From Ornithinimicrobium pratense (lineage in GTDB: Bacteria; Actinomycetota; Actinomycetes; Actinomycetales; Dermatophilaceae): a DNA stretch of 64,000 nucleotides. The notes beneath the pieces are model-generated. The model was not told the DNA's origin. It was given only the letters and a program-made list of their open reading frames with translations, and did not search any database. Below, one piece after another: positions 35,833 to 45,009 of this stretch (position 1 is the stretch's first letter; every line of letters begins with the position of its first letter). The position numbers and the translations under genes were made by a program. The stretch covers positions 2,790,001 to 2,854,000 of the forward strand of contig NZ_CP044427.1 of the NCBI RefSeq assembly GCF_008843165.1, given 5' to 3'.

Positions 35833-36957
35833 GTGCTACTCGAATCCTTCACGGTCCGCCGCATGACCATGGAGATGCAGACCCCCTTCACGACGAGCTT
35901 CGGGACCCAGACACACCGAGACCTGCTCATCGTGGAGGCGCGCAGCGGCGACCGCGTCGGGTATGGCGAGTGCGTGGCGGGGGGCCAGCCGTTTTACTCC
36001 GAGGAGTTCACCACCGGCTGCAACCTCATGCTGCAGGAGGTCCTGCTGCCTCTCCTGGTTGGACGCGAGATCGGTCACCCGGACGAGGTGTCCGAGATCC
36101 TTCGCCCGATCCGGCGCAACAACATGGCCAAGGCGGCGGCGGAGGGGGCGGTGTGGGACCTCTGGGCGCGGCACCAGGATGTCCCGTTGGCGTCGGCCCT
36201 GGATGATGCCCCCAGGGAACGGGTCGAGGTCGGGCTCAGCATCGGCGTGAAGGAGACCGACGCCGAGCTGATCGAAGCGGTGGGCACCGCCGTGGACGCC
36301 GGGTACCGACGGGTCAAACTCAAGATCACCCCTGGTCGGGATCTCGACATGTTGCGGGCGGTACGGCGCGAGTTCCCGGACGTCCCCATGATGGCGGACG
36401 CGAACTCCGCCTACACCCTCGATGACCTCAAGCTGTTCCAGGCGATGGACGATCTGGACCTGATGATGATCGAGCAGCCGCTCGCGCACGACGACATCGT
36501 GGACCACCGTCATCTCCAGGCGCAGATCTCCACCCCTGTCTGTCTGGACGAGTCCGTGCACAGCATCGACGATGCCCGGCACGCGATCGAGCTCGAGTCG
36601 TGTCAGATCATCAATATCAAGATCGGACGCGTGGGCGGTCTGACCGATGCCAAGCGCGTCGAAGCGCTGTGCCGTGAGCACGGCGTGGACGTCTGGTGCG
36701 GCGGGATGCTGGAGACCGGTGTGGGACGCGCTCACAACGTGGCGATCGCCGCCTCTGCCGGCTTCACCCTTCCTGGCGACACCGCGCCGTCCGCGCGCTA
36801 CTGGGCCGAGGACGTCATCGAGCCCGAGGTCACGATGGATCGCGGCTACATCACGGTCCCCTCCGGGCCCGGTCTGGGCTACACGGTTCGAGGGGATCGG
36901 CTCGACGCGCTGACCACCTCGTCGTTCACGATCGATCAGGACGGTCGTTCGGCGTGA
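35833..36957 (+). CDS. N-acylamino acid / N-succinylamino acid racemase (enolase superfamily)
   Basis: The 374-residue protein matches the NSAR/OSBS group. Catalytic KxK lies at K162-L-K164, metal ligands at D189 (MADAN), E214 (IEQP) and D239 (LDES), and the second catalytic lysine at K263 (NIKIGRVGG). These positions are close to those of the Amycolatopsis N-acylamino acid racemase. It should interconvert D and L forms of N-acylated amino acids. OSBS activity (menaquinone) cannot be excluded, but no men genes are nearby. The GTG start has AAGGAG at good spacing. Confidence 0.88.
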   Translation: MLLESFTVRRMTMEMQTPFTTSFGTQTHRDLLIVEARSGDRVGYGECVAGGQPFYSEEFTTGCNLMLQEVLLPLLVGREIGHPDEVSEILRPIRRNNMAKAAAEGAVWDLWARHQDVPLASALDDAPRERVEVGLSIGVKETDAELIEAVGTAVDAGYRRVKLKITPGRDLDMLRAVRREFPDVPMMADANSAYTLDDLKLFQAMDDLDLMMIEQPLAHDDIVDHRHLQAQISTPVCLDESVHSIDDARHAIELESCQIINIKIGRVGGLTDAKRVEALCREHGVDVWCGGMLETGVGRAHNVAIAASAGFTLPGDTAPSARYWAEDVIEPEVTMDRGYITVPSGPGLGYTVRGDRLDALTTSSFTIDQDGRSA

Positions 36958-38411
36958 CCGAGGACGAGATCATCCACGCCGACGCCTGGGAGCTGGCCGC
37001 GGCCGTGCGCTCCGGCCGGTTGGATCCGGTGGAGGTGACGACTGCCCACCTGAACCGCATCGAGGCGGTGAACCCTGCGGTCAACGCCATCGTTGACCTG
37101 CGCCCCGAGCAGGCGCTGGACCGGGCGCGGGAGCTGTCCTCGCTTCCACGGCATGAGCTGGAAGCGTTGCCCCTGGCCGGGTTGCCGGTCGCCGTGAAGG
37201 ACATGATCCCGGCGGCGGGCTTCCGCCACACCCAGGGCAGCCTGGTCTTCGCCGACCGTGTCGCCACCGAGGATCACGTCGTCGTGGCCCGGATGCGGGC
37301 CGCGGGCGCGGTCGTCGTGGGCAAGACGAACACCCCGGAGTTCAGCCTCGGCTCGCACACCTTCAACAGCGTGTATGGCCTGACCCGCAACCCCTACGAC
37401 CTGAACTGCTCGGCGGGCGGCAGCTCGGGCGGGGCGGCAGCCGCGCTGGCGGCTCGTATGCTCCCGATCGCCGACGGCAGCGACACCGGTGGATCCCTGC
37501 GAAATCCGGCGTCCTTCTGCAATGTCACAGCCCTGCGCCCCTCGCTCGGGAGCGTTCCCAACGTGCCCAGTTCCTATCCCTTCGGCACCCTCTCGGTCAA
37601 GGGGCCCATGGGGCGCACCGTGCGTGACGTCGCACTCCTCATGTCGGTCCTTGCCGGTGGGGACGGCCGGGATCCGCTGACGTGCGCCGGCGCACCGGGA
37701 GGGTATCTGGACCTCACTGGCCCGACGGAGGCGGCCTCTCTGCATCTCGCCTGGACCCCGGACCTGGGTGGACTGGTACCGGTCGACCTCCGGGTCCGCA
37801 GGGTCCTGGGCGAGGTGGTCGACCGGATAGCCGGGTCCGGCGCGGCCGTCGTGGAGGACTACCCAGACCTTCGCCAGGCGGCCTCGGCCTTCCGGACCCT
37901 GCGTGGGATACAGATGCTGGCCAACCTCGGTTCCGTGGACGAGGCGCACCCGGGCCGGCTCAAGGAGGATGCCCGTGGGGACATCCAGGTCGGGCGCGAG
38001 GCCACCGGTCCCCAGGTGGCCCAGGCCCTTGTCGACCAGGGAGAGGCCTTCCACCGGATGCGCAGGCTGCTGGAGCACTACGACGCGCTTCTGCTCCCCA
38101 CCGTCCAAGTCGCGCCCTTCCCCGTCGAGCAACGCTACCCGAGTCAGATCGAGGGCCGCGAGATGCGCGACTACCTGGAGTGGATGACCCTACTGTCCTC
38201 CATCACCATGACCGGCCACCCCTCCGTTTCCGTACCCGTCGGGTTCACCGAGGACGGGCTCCCGATCGGACTCCAGATCGTGGGCCGGAACCGCCAGGAA
38301 GCCGCCTTGCTGCGGATCGCGCAGTTCGTCGAAGACCTGTGCGGGACGAGCGATGTCGTATCCACCCAAGACTTGACCACGGAGCGCGATCCCTTCCCCG
38401 CGATCGCCTGA
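36954..38411 (+). CDS. Amidase-signature family amidase
   Basis: The 485-residue hydrolase has the Ser-cisSer-Lys catalytic arrangement: K82 in VAVKDM, the serine loop in CSAGGSSGGAAAA (about 152-164) and S181 in DGSDTGGSLRNPA. The family cleaves carboxamide bonds. In this operon it may release amino acids from amidated or N-acylated precursors taken up by the Dpp system. The GTG overlaps the racemase stop (GTGA). Confidence 0.9.
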   Translation: MTEDEIIHADAWELAAAVRSGRLDPVEVTTAHLNRIEAVNPAVNAIVDLRPEQALDRARELSSLPRHELEALPLAGLPVAVKDMIPAAGFRHTQGSLVFADRVATEDHVVVARMRAAGAVVVGKTNTPEFSLGSHTFNSVYGLTRNPYDLNCSAGGSSGGAAAALAARMLPIADGSDTGGSLRNPASFCNVTALRPSLGSVPNVPSSYPFGTLSVKGPMGRTVRDVALLMSVLAGGDGRDPLTCAGAPGGYLDLTGPTEAASLHLAWTPDLGGLVPVDLRVRRVLGEVVDRIAGSGAAVVEDYPDLRQAASAFRTLRGIQMLANLGSVDEAHPGRLKEDARGDIQVGREATGPQVAQALVDQGEAFHRMRRLLEHYDALLLPTVQVAPFPVEQRYPSQIEGREMRDYLEWMTLLSSITMTGHPSVSVPVGFTEDGLPIGLQIVGRNRQEAALLRIAQFVEDLCGTSDVVSTQDLTTERDPFPAIA

Positions 38412-38438
38412 GGCTCTCGGAGAGGAGCGACCATCACG

Positions 38439-39992
38439 ATGACTGACCAAAGTTGCGACACCCTTATTTCTGGCGGCCGGCTGGTCGACCCCGAGAACGA
38501 GATCGATGCCCAGCTGAACGTGGGCATGACCGGTGGCCGCATCACCTACGTCGGCTCCGACCTCCCCGAGGCGGCCACGGTGATCGACGCTACCGGAAAG
38601 CTCGTGGTGCCCGGCTTCATCGACCTGCACAGCCACGCCCAGAACCTCACTGGCCACCGGTTGCAGGCCTTCGACGGGGTGACGACCAGCCTGGAGCTGG
38701 AGTCCGGTGCAACACCCGTCCAGGCCTCCCTGGCCTGGGCAGCCGCCCAGGGGAGGCCGTTGCACTACGGCTTCTCGGCCGGCTGGCTGCACGCGCGGAT
38801 CATCGTGCTGGAAGAGCTTGACGACGACACCGTCGCTGCCTGGCCCCCGCTGCCGCTGGACAGCTGGTCCACCCTGCAGGACCGGGCCCGGTGGCGGCAG
38901 GCCGCCACTACAGACCAGATCGCCCGCATCGTCGACCTGGTCAAGGAGCAGCTGGAGGCCGGTGCCCTGGGCATCGGCATGCTCCTCGGTTACGCCTCGG
39001 CCACGTCCAGCGAGGAGCTCTACGCCATCGCTGAGCTCGCTGTGCGCCGCGGATGTCCCCTCTTCGTCCACATGCGGGGACTGCGGAGCGAGGACGACTC
39101 GCCCGCGACAGCGGTGCGCGAACTCATCGGGCTCAGTCGCGACACCGGCGTGCAGGTCCACCTCTGCCACTTCGTCAGTTCTAGCGCGGCCTCGGTTCAG
39201 GAATCCGCTGCTCTTCTGGCCGAGGCTGTTGCCGAGGGACTGCCGGTCACCACCGAGTCCTACCCTTACGGCATCGCCTCGACCGTGCTCGGGGCGGAGT
39301 TCCTCCATCCCGACCGCCTTGCGTCGTCGGGCCTGAGCCCCACGTCCATCACCGTGATCCAGTCAGGCGAGCAGGTGGCAACCCTGGACCGGTTGGTGGA
39401 GCTACGCACCCTTGACCCTGGCGCGCTGTGTGCCATCCGCTACTACGACGAGGACGACCCGGCCCGGAGCCAGGACCTGAAAGAGGCCTTGGTGCTAGCG
39501 GGTGCTGCCTTCGCCTCGGACGCCATGCCGGTCCAGTCGCTGAGCGGTCCGGGAGACGACGAGCACGGCCGCACGGGCGACGCGACCGAATTGGACGAAT
39601 GGCCGGTGCCGAACGGCTACACCGTCCACCCCCGCAGTCTGGCCTGCTTCACCAGGGCGATCTCGTGGCTGCACCGGGACACCGGGCTGCTCAGTCTGAG
39701 CGAAGTCATCACCCGCTGCTCCGTCATCCCGGCTCGCATCCTGCGCCCCGCGCTGCCAGCGATGACCGCCAAGGGTCACCTGGCCGTGGGCGCAGACGCC
39801 GACGTCGTCGTGATCAACCTCGGGGAACTCGACCCCCATACCGAGTTTGCCCCGGTCCGGGCGACCCACGGCATCACAGACGTCTTCGTCGCCGGAACTC
39901 CGCTCATCCAGGACGGCGAACTGTGCGCCGCCCGACCGGGCCGACCTCTACTCGCCCCACCAACTTCTGATGGAGAAAGGAACACATCATGA
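38439..39992 (+). CDS. D-aminoacylase-like amidohydrolase (N-acyl-D-amino-acid deacylase family)
   Basis: The 517-residue metal-dependent amidohydrolase starts with a small beta domain (LISGGRLVDPENEIDAQLNVG) followed by the barrel entry VVPGFIDLHSHAQN with its HxH site. ELESGATP, HLCHFVSSSAA and FASDAMPVQSL follow. The C-terminal beta part reads KGHLAVGADADVVVINLGEL. It probably removes an N-acyl group from D-amino acids, or a related amide. Start ATG after AGAGGAG; the stop overlaps the next start (ATGA). Confidence 0.82.
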   Translation: MTDQSCDTLISGGRLVDPENEIDAQLNVGMTGGRITYVGSDLPEAATVIDATGKLVVPGFIDLHSHAQNLTGHRLQAFDGVTTSLELESGATPVQASLAWAAAQGRPLHYGFSAGWLHARIIVLEELDDDTVAAWPPLPLDSWSTLQDRARWRQAATTDQIARIVDLVKEQLEAGALGIGMLLGYASATSSEELYAIAELAVRRGCPLFVHMRGLRSEDDSPATAVRELIGLSRDTGVQVHLCHFVSSSAASVQESAALLAEAVAEGLPVTTESYPYGIASTVLGAEFLHPDRLASSGLSPTSITVIQSGEQVATLDRLVELRTLDPGALCAIRYYDEDDPARSQDLKEALVLAGAAFASDAMPVQSLSGPGDDEHGRTGDATELDEWPVPNGYTVHPRSLACFTRAISWLHRDTGLLSLSEVITRCSVIPARILRPALPAMTAKGHLAVGADADVVVINLGELDPHTEFAPVRATHGITDVFVAGTPLIQDGELCAARPGRPLLAPPTSDGERNTS

Positions 39993-41584
39993 CCTTCAAG
40001 AGAGCGATCGCCACCGGGGCGGTCCTGACCCTGTCCCTCGCTGCCTGCGCTGGGGGCGGCACCACCGATGTCGGGGAGGGAGGCGCCGGGGACAACGGGT
40101 CAGCCACCGCCGGGGGCGGGGGCGGCGGTGACTTCAGCATCGCCTGGAACGCCCAGCCGCCCACCCTCGACCCGATCGTCACCACAGCGACCTCGGCACG
40201 CGACATTAGCCGCAACTTTTTTGAGCCGCTGCTGACCACGGACGCAGACGGTGCGGTCCAGCCCGTGCTCGCCGAGAGCTTTGAGATGTCTGACGACGCC
40301 ACAGAGCTGACCATCGCCCTGCGGGAAGGGCTCACCTTCCACAACGGCGACCCCGTCACCGCCGAAGATGCTGTCGCGTCCCTGAAGCGATGGGCCGAGT
40401 CCACGGGCGTGGGCCAGCTCTACTTCCACGAGCAGGCGACCATCGAAGCGACGGACGAGTTGACCATCACCATCACTCTGGACTCCCCGACGGGCATCGC
40501 GCCGCAGCTCCTTGCCGAGCAGGGGCAGCTGCCGATGATCATGCCGGCCAGCATCGCCGAGGAGGCGGGCCTGGACTCTGTCGAGGAGTACATCGGTACG
40601 GGCCCCTACAAGCTGGACGAGTGGCGGACCGACCAGTTCGTGCGTCTGGAGCGGTTCGAGGACTACCAGTCCCCGGAGGGAGAGACGGCAGGAACCGCGG
40701 GCGCCAAGGAGCCCTCATTCGACACGATCACCTTCAACATCGTGACCGACGCCTCGACCCGGATGTCGGGTCTGCAGTCGGGAGAGTACGACGCGGCCAA
40801 CGCTCTGCCTCTCGACAACGCCGAGATGCTGGAGAGAGACGACAACATTCAACTCGTGTCCGGCCCACAGGGCTTCAACGGGGCCGTCTTCAACAAGCGG
40901 GCCGGCCTGATGTCCGATGTGAACATGCGCAAGGCCGTGCTCGCGGCCATCGACCCTGAGGCGATCCAGCAGGCCGCCTTCGTCTCCGACGAGTATTACA
41001 ACCTGAACCCGGCACTCATGAGCGAGGACTCCCCGTGGTACTCCGACGCCGGGCAGGAGTTGTACCACAACGAGGACCAGGCTGTGGTTGATGAGCTGCT
41101 GGAAGAGGCCGGCTACGACGGCGAGACCATCCGCATCCTCACCAGCCGCGAGTATGCCGACCACTACAACAACGCCGTCCCGCTCCAGCAGCAGTTGGAG
41201 GACGCAGGGATGTCCGCCGAGCTGGTGGTCACCGACTGGGCCACCGTGCTGCAGGACCGCTCCAACGAGAACGCCTACGAGATCTTCATCACGGGTTTCG
41301 CCCCGGTGACCGTGCCCGTCGTCTACGTCTTCCTGTCCCCGAGCTGGCCGGGTTGGACGGACAGCGACGAGATCAGCGCTGCGACGGAGGCCTTCGGCAA
41401 CGCCGCGGACGAGGCCGAGGCGCAGGAGGCGGCTGCGGACCTGCAGCAGGCCTTCTACGACTACCTCCCCATGGTGAAGTTCGGTGATAAGTGGACCGCG
41501 ACTGGCCTGCGCTCCGACATCAGCGGCTACGAGTTCGTGCCGCTGTCGGGTGACATCTTCTACAACGCCCGTAGGGACGGTTGA
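39989..41584 (+). CDS. Family 5 solute-binding lipoprotein (DppA-like), second system
   Basis: The 531-residue precursor has a signal peptide ending in a lipobox LAAC (cysteine at 20), a Gly-rich linker to about residue 48, and an SBP_bac_5 domain (AWNAQPPTLDPIVTTATSARDISRNFFEPL in parts; LREGLTFHNGDPVTAEDAVASLKRW in parts). It should be anchored outside the membrane and deliver substrate to the permease pair encoded upstream. Placing the binding protein late in the operon is less common. The ATG overlaps the amidohydrolase stop. Confidence 0.9.
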   Translation: MTFKRAIATGAVLTLSLAACAGGGTTDVGEGGAGDNGSATAGGGGGGDFSIAWNAQPPTLDPIVTTATSARDISRNFFEPLLTTDADGAVQPVLAESFEMSDDATELTIALREGLTFHNGDPVTAEDAVASLKRWAESTGVGQLYFHEQATIEATDELTITITLDSPTGIAPQLLAEQGQLPMIMPASIAEEAGLDSVEEYIGTGPYKLDEWRTDQFVRLERFEDYQSPEGETAGTAGAKEPSFDTITFNIVTDASTRMSGLQSGEYDAANALPLDNAEMLERDDNIQLVSGPQGFNGAVFNKRAGLMSDVNMRKAVLAAIDPEAIQQAAFVSDEYYNLNPALMSEDSPWYSDAGQELYHNEDQAVVDELLEEAGYDGETIRILTSREYADHYNNAVPLQQQLEDAGMSAELVVTDWATVLQDRSNENAYEIFITGFAPVTVPVVYVFLSPSWPGWTDSDEISAATEAFGNAADEAEAQEAAADLQQAFYDYLPMVKFGDKWTATGLRSDISGYEFVPLSGDIFYNARRDG

Positions 41585-41636
41585 CGTGCGACGGCCGCCC
41601 GGGACCCGCAGGACGAGACGAACTAAGTAGGATCTC

Positions 41637-42797
41637 ATGAGCGACGACCTGACCTGGCTGACCGATGAGGCCAAGGCGCGACAGCGCACCGTGATCGACG
41701 ACATACGCCGGATGGTGGAGGTCGAATCCCCCTCGGAGGACCTCGAGGCGGTCGCCCGCGGGGCCGAGGTGGTCGCCGGGATCATTGAGGAACGGCTCGG
41801 GCGGCGCCCAGAGGTTCTGGTGGTGGACGGTGTGACACATCTGAGGCTCCGCCTTGGCACCGGCCCCACCAGGGTCCTGCTGCTCAATCACCAGGACACC
41901 GTGTGGCCCGTCGGTACGCTTGACCGGATCCCGTTCAGCCACAAGGACGGTGTCCTACGCGGGCCAGGCGTCTTCGACATGCTCACCGGCGTGGCCATGT
42001 CCATCCACGCCTGCGCCATGCTGCAGGAGGCCGGGTGCGATCTCGACGGGGTGACCATCGTGGTGACCGGGGACGAGGAGGTGGGATCGACGACCTCGGA
42101 GTCGTTGATCCTGGCTGAGGCGGCCGACGCCAGGGCCGTCCTGGTCATGGAGGCCGCCGCCGAAGGTGCGCTCAAGCTGGCCCGCAAGGGCACCGGAAGC
42201 TACCGACTCGAAGTCCTCGGGCGTGCCGCGCACGCGGGGCTGGAGCCGGAGCAGGGCGTCAACGCCGCCTTGGCGCTGGGTGGCCTCCTCGCGGACGTGG
42301 CCGCTCTGTCCGACGTGTCGCGGGGCACCACGGTAACCCCGACGCTGACGCGCGGCGGCACCGCCCGCAACACGGTGCCGGCCCAAGCCGAGACCTGGGT
42401 CGACGTCCGTGCGGCTACCCGGGACGAGCTGGAGCGGGTTGACGCCGAGATCAGACGGCTGCAGCCGTCCGTAGATGGAGCCCGCCTCATCGTGCACGGC
42501 CAGATCGGTCGGCTCCCCTTCGAGCGGTCGGCCTCGGCCGAGCTGTTTGACAGGGCCACCGATCTGGCCGGCCGGCTCGGCGTGCCGAAGCCCACCTCCA
42601 CCGAGGTTGGTGGTGCCTCAGACGGCAATTTCACGGCCGCCGCAGGGAAACGCACCCTCGACGGACTGGGGGCCGCCGGAGCTGGCGCTCACGCCGAGCA
42701 CGAGCACACCCTGGCCGACGAGATCCCGGCCCGTCTGGCGCTGCTGGCCGCTTTGGTGGCCGACGGCTGCACAGGCGCGCAGCGGGAGGAGGGTTGA
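41637..42797 (+). CDS. M20 peptidase/deacylase (ArgE/carboxypeptidase G2-like)
   Basis: The 386-residue zinc enzyme has LLLNHQDTVWPVGTLD (first metal ligand), GPGVFDMLTGVAMSIHA, VTGDEEVGSTTSESL, the dimerisation-domain segment LGRAAHAGLEPEQGVNAA, and C-terminal EVGGASDGNFTAAAG. In the D-to-L amino acid pathway described with NSAR in Geobacillus, an M20 enzyme removes the succinyl group from the N-succinyl-L-amino acid; this gene fits that role. The gap to the binding-protein gene is 52 bases, and the next gene starts right at its end. Confidence 0.87.
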   Translation: MSDDLTWLTDEAKARQRTVIDDIRRMVEVESPSEDLEAVARGAEVVAGIIEERLGRRPEVLVVDGVTHLRLRLGTGPTRVLLLNHQDTVWPVGTLDRIPFSHKDGVLRGPGVFDMLTGVAMSIHACAMLQEAGCDLDGVTIVVTGDEEVGSTTSESLILAEAADARAVLVMEAAAEGALKLARKGTGSYRLEVLGRAAHAGLEPEQGVNAALALGGLLADVAALSDVSRGTTVTPTLTRGGTARNTVPAQAETWVDVRAATRDELERVDAEIRRLQPSVDGARLIVHGQIGRLPFERSASAELFDRATDLAGRLGVPKPTSTEVGGASDGNFTAAAGKRTLDGLGAAGAGAHAEHEHTLADEIPARLALLAALVADGCTGAQREEG

Positions 42798-42802
42798 GCG
42801 GG

Positions 42803-43696
42803 ATGAGACAGCGTCCTTCCGGCATAGAAAACGACGAGGTACATCACGACGACGACGCCGCACAGCGGACCCATGAGTTCGTCGCCCGAGACGCGGCAGA
42901 GCAGGCCGGGGTGGATATCCGAGAGATGACCACTGTGCATGACCTGGTTGCGGCCCCGAAGCTGCTGGGCCAGGTCTGGGGCATCGGTCCGCACGATCCG
43001 CCGCCGGTGAGTCAGCACACGCTCACGGCGCTCGTCCACGCCGGCAACTACGTCGTCGGGGCCTACAGGGCAGCGGACTTGGTCGGGGTGAGCATCGGCT
43101 TCTTCGGTACCCCTGGCCTTCACCTGTTCCACTCGCACATCACGGGTGTGCTGAGCGGGTCAACCGGGCGTGGGCTGGGGCTGGCGCTCAAGTTGCATCA
43201 ACGAAGCTGGTGCCTGGACCGAGGTGTCCGGCTCATCGAGTGGACCTTTGACCCGCTCGTCGTCCGCAACGCCGGCTTCAACCGCAACCGGCTGGGCGCG
43301 CGCTTCGTGGAGTATCTGCCGCAGTTTTACGGCGAGATGCGCGATGGTCGCAACTCCGGGCAGGGCAGCGACCGACTACTCGCCCGTTGGCATCTTGACG
43401 AGCCGGTGCCTCAACCGGACCGGAATCCCCCCACAGGGGACACCACCCCAGAATTGCTGCTCCTGGACGTCGGCGACGACGAGTATCCGGCGATCCACGG
43501 CCCACAGCGCGTGGATAGCGAGGGCGTACTCCGCCTGCGTGTTCACCCGGACATAGAGGATCTACGTCGGCGCTCCCCGGAGGCGGGGATCGCCTGGCGC
43601 GGGGCGGTGCGCGACACCCTGCAGCCTTTGATGGCTGAGGGCTGGCAGGTCAGCGCAGTAGCTCGCGACGGCACATATACGTTGACGCGCGGCTGA
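42803..43696 (+). CDS. GNAT-like acyltransferase (COG3375-type), candidate N-succinyltransferase
   Basis: The 297-residue protein resembles predicted GNAT acetyltransferases found beside NSAR genes. It has LVGVSIGFFGTPGLHLFHSHITGVLSGSTGRGLGLALKLHQR in successive segments (acyl-CoA-binding core) and WTFDPLVVRNAGFNRNRLGARFVEYLPQFYGEM in pieces, characteristic of this subgroup. In Geobacillus the homologous protein succinylates D-amino acids. A TTG at 42794 overlaps the M20 stop, but the ATG at 42803 has GGAGGAGG at normal spacing. It is last gene of the operon. Confidence 0.8.
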   Translation: MRQRPSGIENDEVHHDDDAAQRTHEFVARDAAEQAGVDIREMTTVHDLVAAPKLLGQVWGIGPHDPPPVSQHTLTALVHAGNYVVGAYRAADLVGVSIGFFGTPGLHLFHSHITGVLSGSTGRGLGLALKLHQRSWCLDRGVRLIEWTFDPLVVRNAGFNRNRLGARFVEYLPQFYGEMRDGRNSGQGSDRLLARWHLDEPVPQPDRNPPTGDTTPELLLLDVGDDEYPAIHGPQRVDSEGVLRLRVHPDIEDLRRRSPEAGIAWRGAVRDTLQPLMAEGWQVSAVARDGTYTLTRG

Positions 43697-43928
43697 CGAC
43701 CGCCCTCTCCACGAGGTTGAAGTGTGAGTGCGACCTTTCCCCTCTCTGGGCATGTGTCCGTTTCACACTTCTTGGCAGGAGAACGGCGGTGCGGCGCAGC
43801 GGCGAGGGCCGCAACAACGCGGATCCGGGCTGGGGAAATGTCTCGTGGCACAACCGCATGGCGGGATCGTCGGGGAACCCGGGCGCGCAGATGCCGGCTG
43901 ATCTGCCGCGGGCTCCACCGCTGGGCAG

Positions 43929-43988
43929 CCTGGTCATGAGGAGAGCTGGCGAAGGGACTCGAACCATCGACCACCTGTTTACAAGACA
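43929..43988 (-). other. attL: displaced 3' fragment of tRNA-Thr
   Basis: The sequence repeats 63001-63048 at 43941-43988 with two differences (43966 and 43969), and a further 8 bases (CCTGGTCA) match just outside. It covers the tRNA from the anticodon loop and stem to the 3' end. One difference (43966) disrupts a T-stem pair, consistent with a non-functional leftover fragment. The stretch 43697-43940 to its left holds no gene I can support. Confidence 0.85.
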
Positions 43989-44064
43989 CCCAGGGGAAAC
44001 GGGTTGACCTGCGGATATCGCACGTAACAGCGTCGTGTGGGGCGTCCCGTGCAACATACGTGCA

Positions 44065-44668
44065 TCAGTGATGGCCACCCCAGTCCGATTCTGACCGTAC
44101 GGCGCGCGCACGGGGACCAGCGGCGTACAGGGACGGACTGCGCAGCTTCCCGCTCCTGGCCAGGGCAGGGGCAGCGCACGATGACCGGTCGAAGCACCAG
44201 GGCCGCCGCTTCCCACCGTCCAGCTTCGAAACGCTGGCCTCCACCCGGCGCCGCCGAGTTGCCGGGTTCCTCGTTGCTTGGATCCAGCGGACCCACTCCC
44301 ACCGGGCCATTGCCGTGAGGTCCTCCCACCAGCTCCCCGGAGTCGTGCGGGGGCATCGTCCAGGGCAGCCTTTAGGTCATAAGGCACGTCAGGCTCTGGC
44401 CAGTCGGGTCGCCGGTGTCCCCGGGCCCAACCCCGGCGTCGTGGTACAGCGCCTGGTCCAGGCGGATCCAGTGCCCCCGGTGTCCGTCCGGCTCTCCGAC
44501 TGTCGCAAACGGATGCCCCTCAATGGTTCCCGCACCGCGACTTGCCCGCGCGAGTGTCGTTCCTCGCTCGCCGACGTCGGCAACGCCACTCAAGACGCGA
44601 AGCAGTCATCCATCCAGTTCACGGCCGAGTTGTCTGCCATCGACGGGAACACCCTGGTGGCCGGAGAC
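44065..44668 (-). pseudogene. YdeI/OmpD-associated (DUF1905) family gene, frameshifted and rearranged
   Basis: Minus-strand pieces in three frames give, in order, LPTSASEERHSRGQVAV, GTIEGHPFATVGEPDGHRG, HWIRLDQALYHDAGVGPGDT, DWPEPDVPYDLKAALDDAPA and ARWEWVRWIQATRNPATRRR. These follow the DUF1905/YdeI layout from middle to C-terminus. A piece resembling the expected N-terminus, SIQFTAELSAIDGNTLV, is on the plus strand at about 44613-44663, so the 5' part appears inverted. The gene is dead. The gap from 44669 to 45009 shows nothing else I can support. Confidence 0.6.
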
Positions 44669-45009
44669 ATGCACATAGCGACCTCCCTCGGTTTGGAGCC
44701 CAGGACCCGGTGCGCCCATGCGGCAGCACGGGGCTTCCAGCGCTTTCCAGCTACTGCGGGACCGTCATGGACGCCACGACGCCACTGCTCACCGTCGACG
44801 AATATGCTGCCCGCCGCAGCACCCGCCACATGCGTGACATCGCTCTCACGCCGAGGTGCGTGACATCACGACTCCGCCGATGAGCGGGCCTTTGACCATC
44901 GACATGTCGCTGGCCCGTCTTGTATCAGCCGAAGCGACTAGTCACGCGATCACTCCACGTCAGTGCAACCAACTGACCGAATCTGGCCGATTGTCGTTAC
45001 CATCCCGTC

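Noticed and set aside
43650..44387. Minus-strand frame of 245 codons at the left end of the island
   Set aside because: It runs through the tRNA fragment (giving CLVNRWSMVRVPSPALL, a typical translated tRNA) and includes only one piece of the YdeI pseudogene. It is not a real gene.
44767..44883. Short frame MDATTPLLTVDEYAARRSTR resembling an excisionase start
   Set aside because: Only the first dozen residues resemble an excisionase HTH. The rest diverges, and it is too short to support even as a pseudogene.
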